Source: CAZMRW01 sp964568805
GTDB taxonomy: Bacteria; Pseudomonadota; Gammaproteobacteria; Methylococcales; Methylomonadaceae
Reading direction: 5' to 3'
NCBI GenBank assembly: GCA_964568805.1
Contig: CAZMRW010000021.1
Location: 1 to 51,449, forward strand
Length of the DNA stretch: 51,449 nucleotides
Shown here: piece after piece, positions 51,187 to 51,449 of the stretch
Position numbering within the stretch: position 1 is the first letter of the stretch
How the letters are laid out: every line of letters starts with the position of its first letter
Translations under genes and position numbers: made by a program
Notes under the pieces: generated by a model
What the model saw: only the letters and a program-made list of their open reading frames with translations
What the model was told of the DNA's origin: nothing
The model's database searches: none

Positions 51187-51449
51187 GATTGTTGGATTCC
51201 TAATAATAATAGTTTGTTTCGGTCCGGTTGCCTGGACGGAAACGGGTTTCTCAAGAGTTAAAATAAATAAATCATTTTGGCAACCAAATGTGCTTTTTTC
51301 CGTTAGCGCTATGAACGCTTTCCTGCCAATTTACGTCATAGTGTTAAATGCTGGAATAAAATCCAGGCATTATATCAGGTTTGTATTTTGTTCCTTCGCT
51401 GCGAGACAGGAGTCGAGTAGTCCCCAGAAGCGATAGGGCATGTGTTTTC
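51187..51449. other. Region upstream of aguA to the window end
   Basis: These 263 bases hold the probable aguA promoter region, which is AT-rich near 51260-51280. A plus-strand frame of 83 codons is present, but it has no family similarity and begins inside the aguA start, so I do not call a gene. The next gene may begin beyond the window. Confidence 0.3.

Noticed and set aside
51185..51436. An 83-codon plus-strand frame at the window end
   Set aside because: It starts at the aguA start codon on the other strand, has no ribosome site and no similarity.

Overview
This window looks like a chromosomal segment of a gammaproteobacterium, most probably a methane oxidiser of the order Methylococcales. 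The placement rests on three things: a B12-binding radical SAM protein that closely resembles the hopanoid C-3 methylase HpnR, a SoxH-type metallo-beta-lactamase of the quinoprotein-relay kind, and a Pseudomonas-like gshB-tonB-yqgE-ruvX-pyrR-pyrB-pyrC' string. No methane monooxygenase or methanol dehydrogenase gene lies in the window, so the assignment is inference.

Layout. Bases 1-12231 hold a lipopolysaccharide heptosyltransferase locus (a deleted waaF remnant followed by waaC) that runs by overlap into a type II secretion cluster, gspE-F-G-H-I-J-K-L-M-(C/N-like)-D. Bases 12483-15415 hold mltD, divergent from a yafS-type methyltransferase and rnhA. From 15508 to 22103 a minus-strand block carries hpnR, psd, queF, acs, gluQ and dksA. 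A short plus-strand pair (aminotransferase, rhodanese) follows. A second minus-strand block (23840-32042) carries a secreted PQQ-type beta-propeller protein, a membrane-anchored Hsp20, Cu/Zn superoxide dismutase and a macA-macB-outer-membrane-factor efflux operon. argS, a SPOR protein and the metallohydrolase are on the plus strand. A minus-strand group runs degP, moaB, a DUF423 protein and pepN. Then come a double cyclic-nucleotide-binding/rhodanese/coiled-coil protein, the rpmB-rpmG operon, the gshB to pyrC' operon, a degenerate MazG-like protein and agmatine deiminase.

How the genes work together. The gsp genes encode almost a whole secretion machine: ATPase, platform, pseudopilus, assembly proteins and secretin. 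The prepilin peptidase is missing here. Several exported proteins in the window (beta-propeller protein, SodC, metallohydrolase, MltD, DegP) are typical of a cell with an active envelope. hpnR, psd and waaC concern membrane composition. acs feeds acetyl-CoA, dksA with gluQ links transcription control to tRNA modification, and pyrR-pyrB-pyrC' serves pyrimidine synthesis.

I found no tRNA or rRNA gene, insertion sequence, prophage or CRISPR array, and no gene cluster that looks like a wholly new system. The best leads are the internal waaF deletion, a family of 7-base-period inverted repeats (one copy inside gspH, one between degP and moaB), the secreted beta-propeller protein and the membrane-anchored Hsp20 with similar promoter-like sequences, and the double-sensor rhodanese protein.
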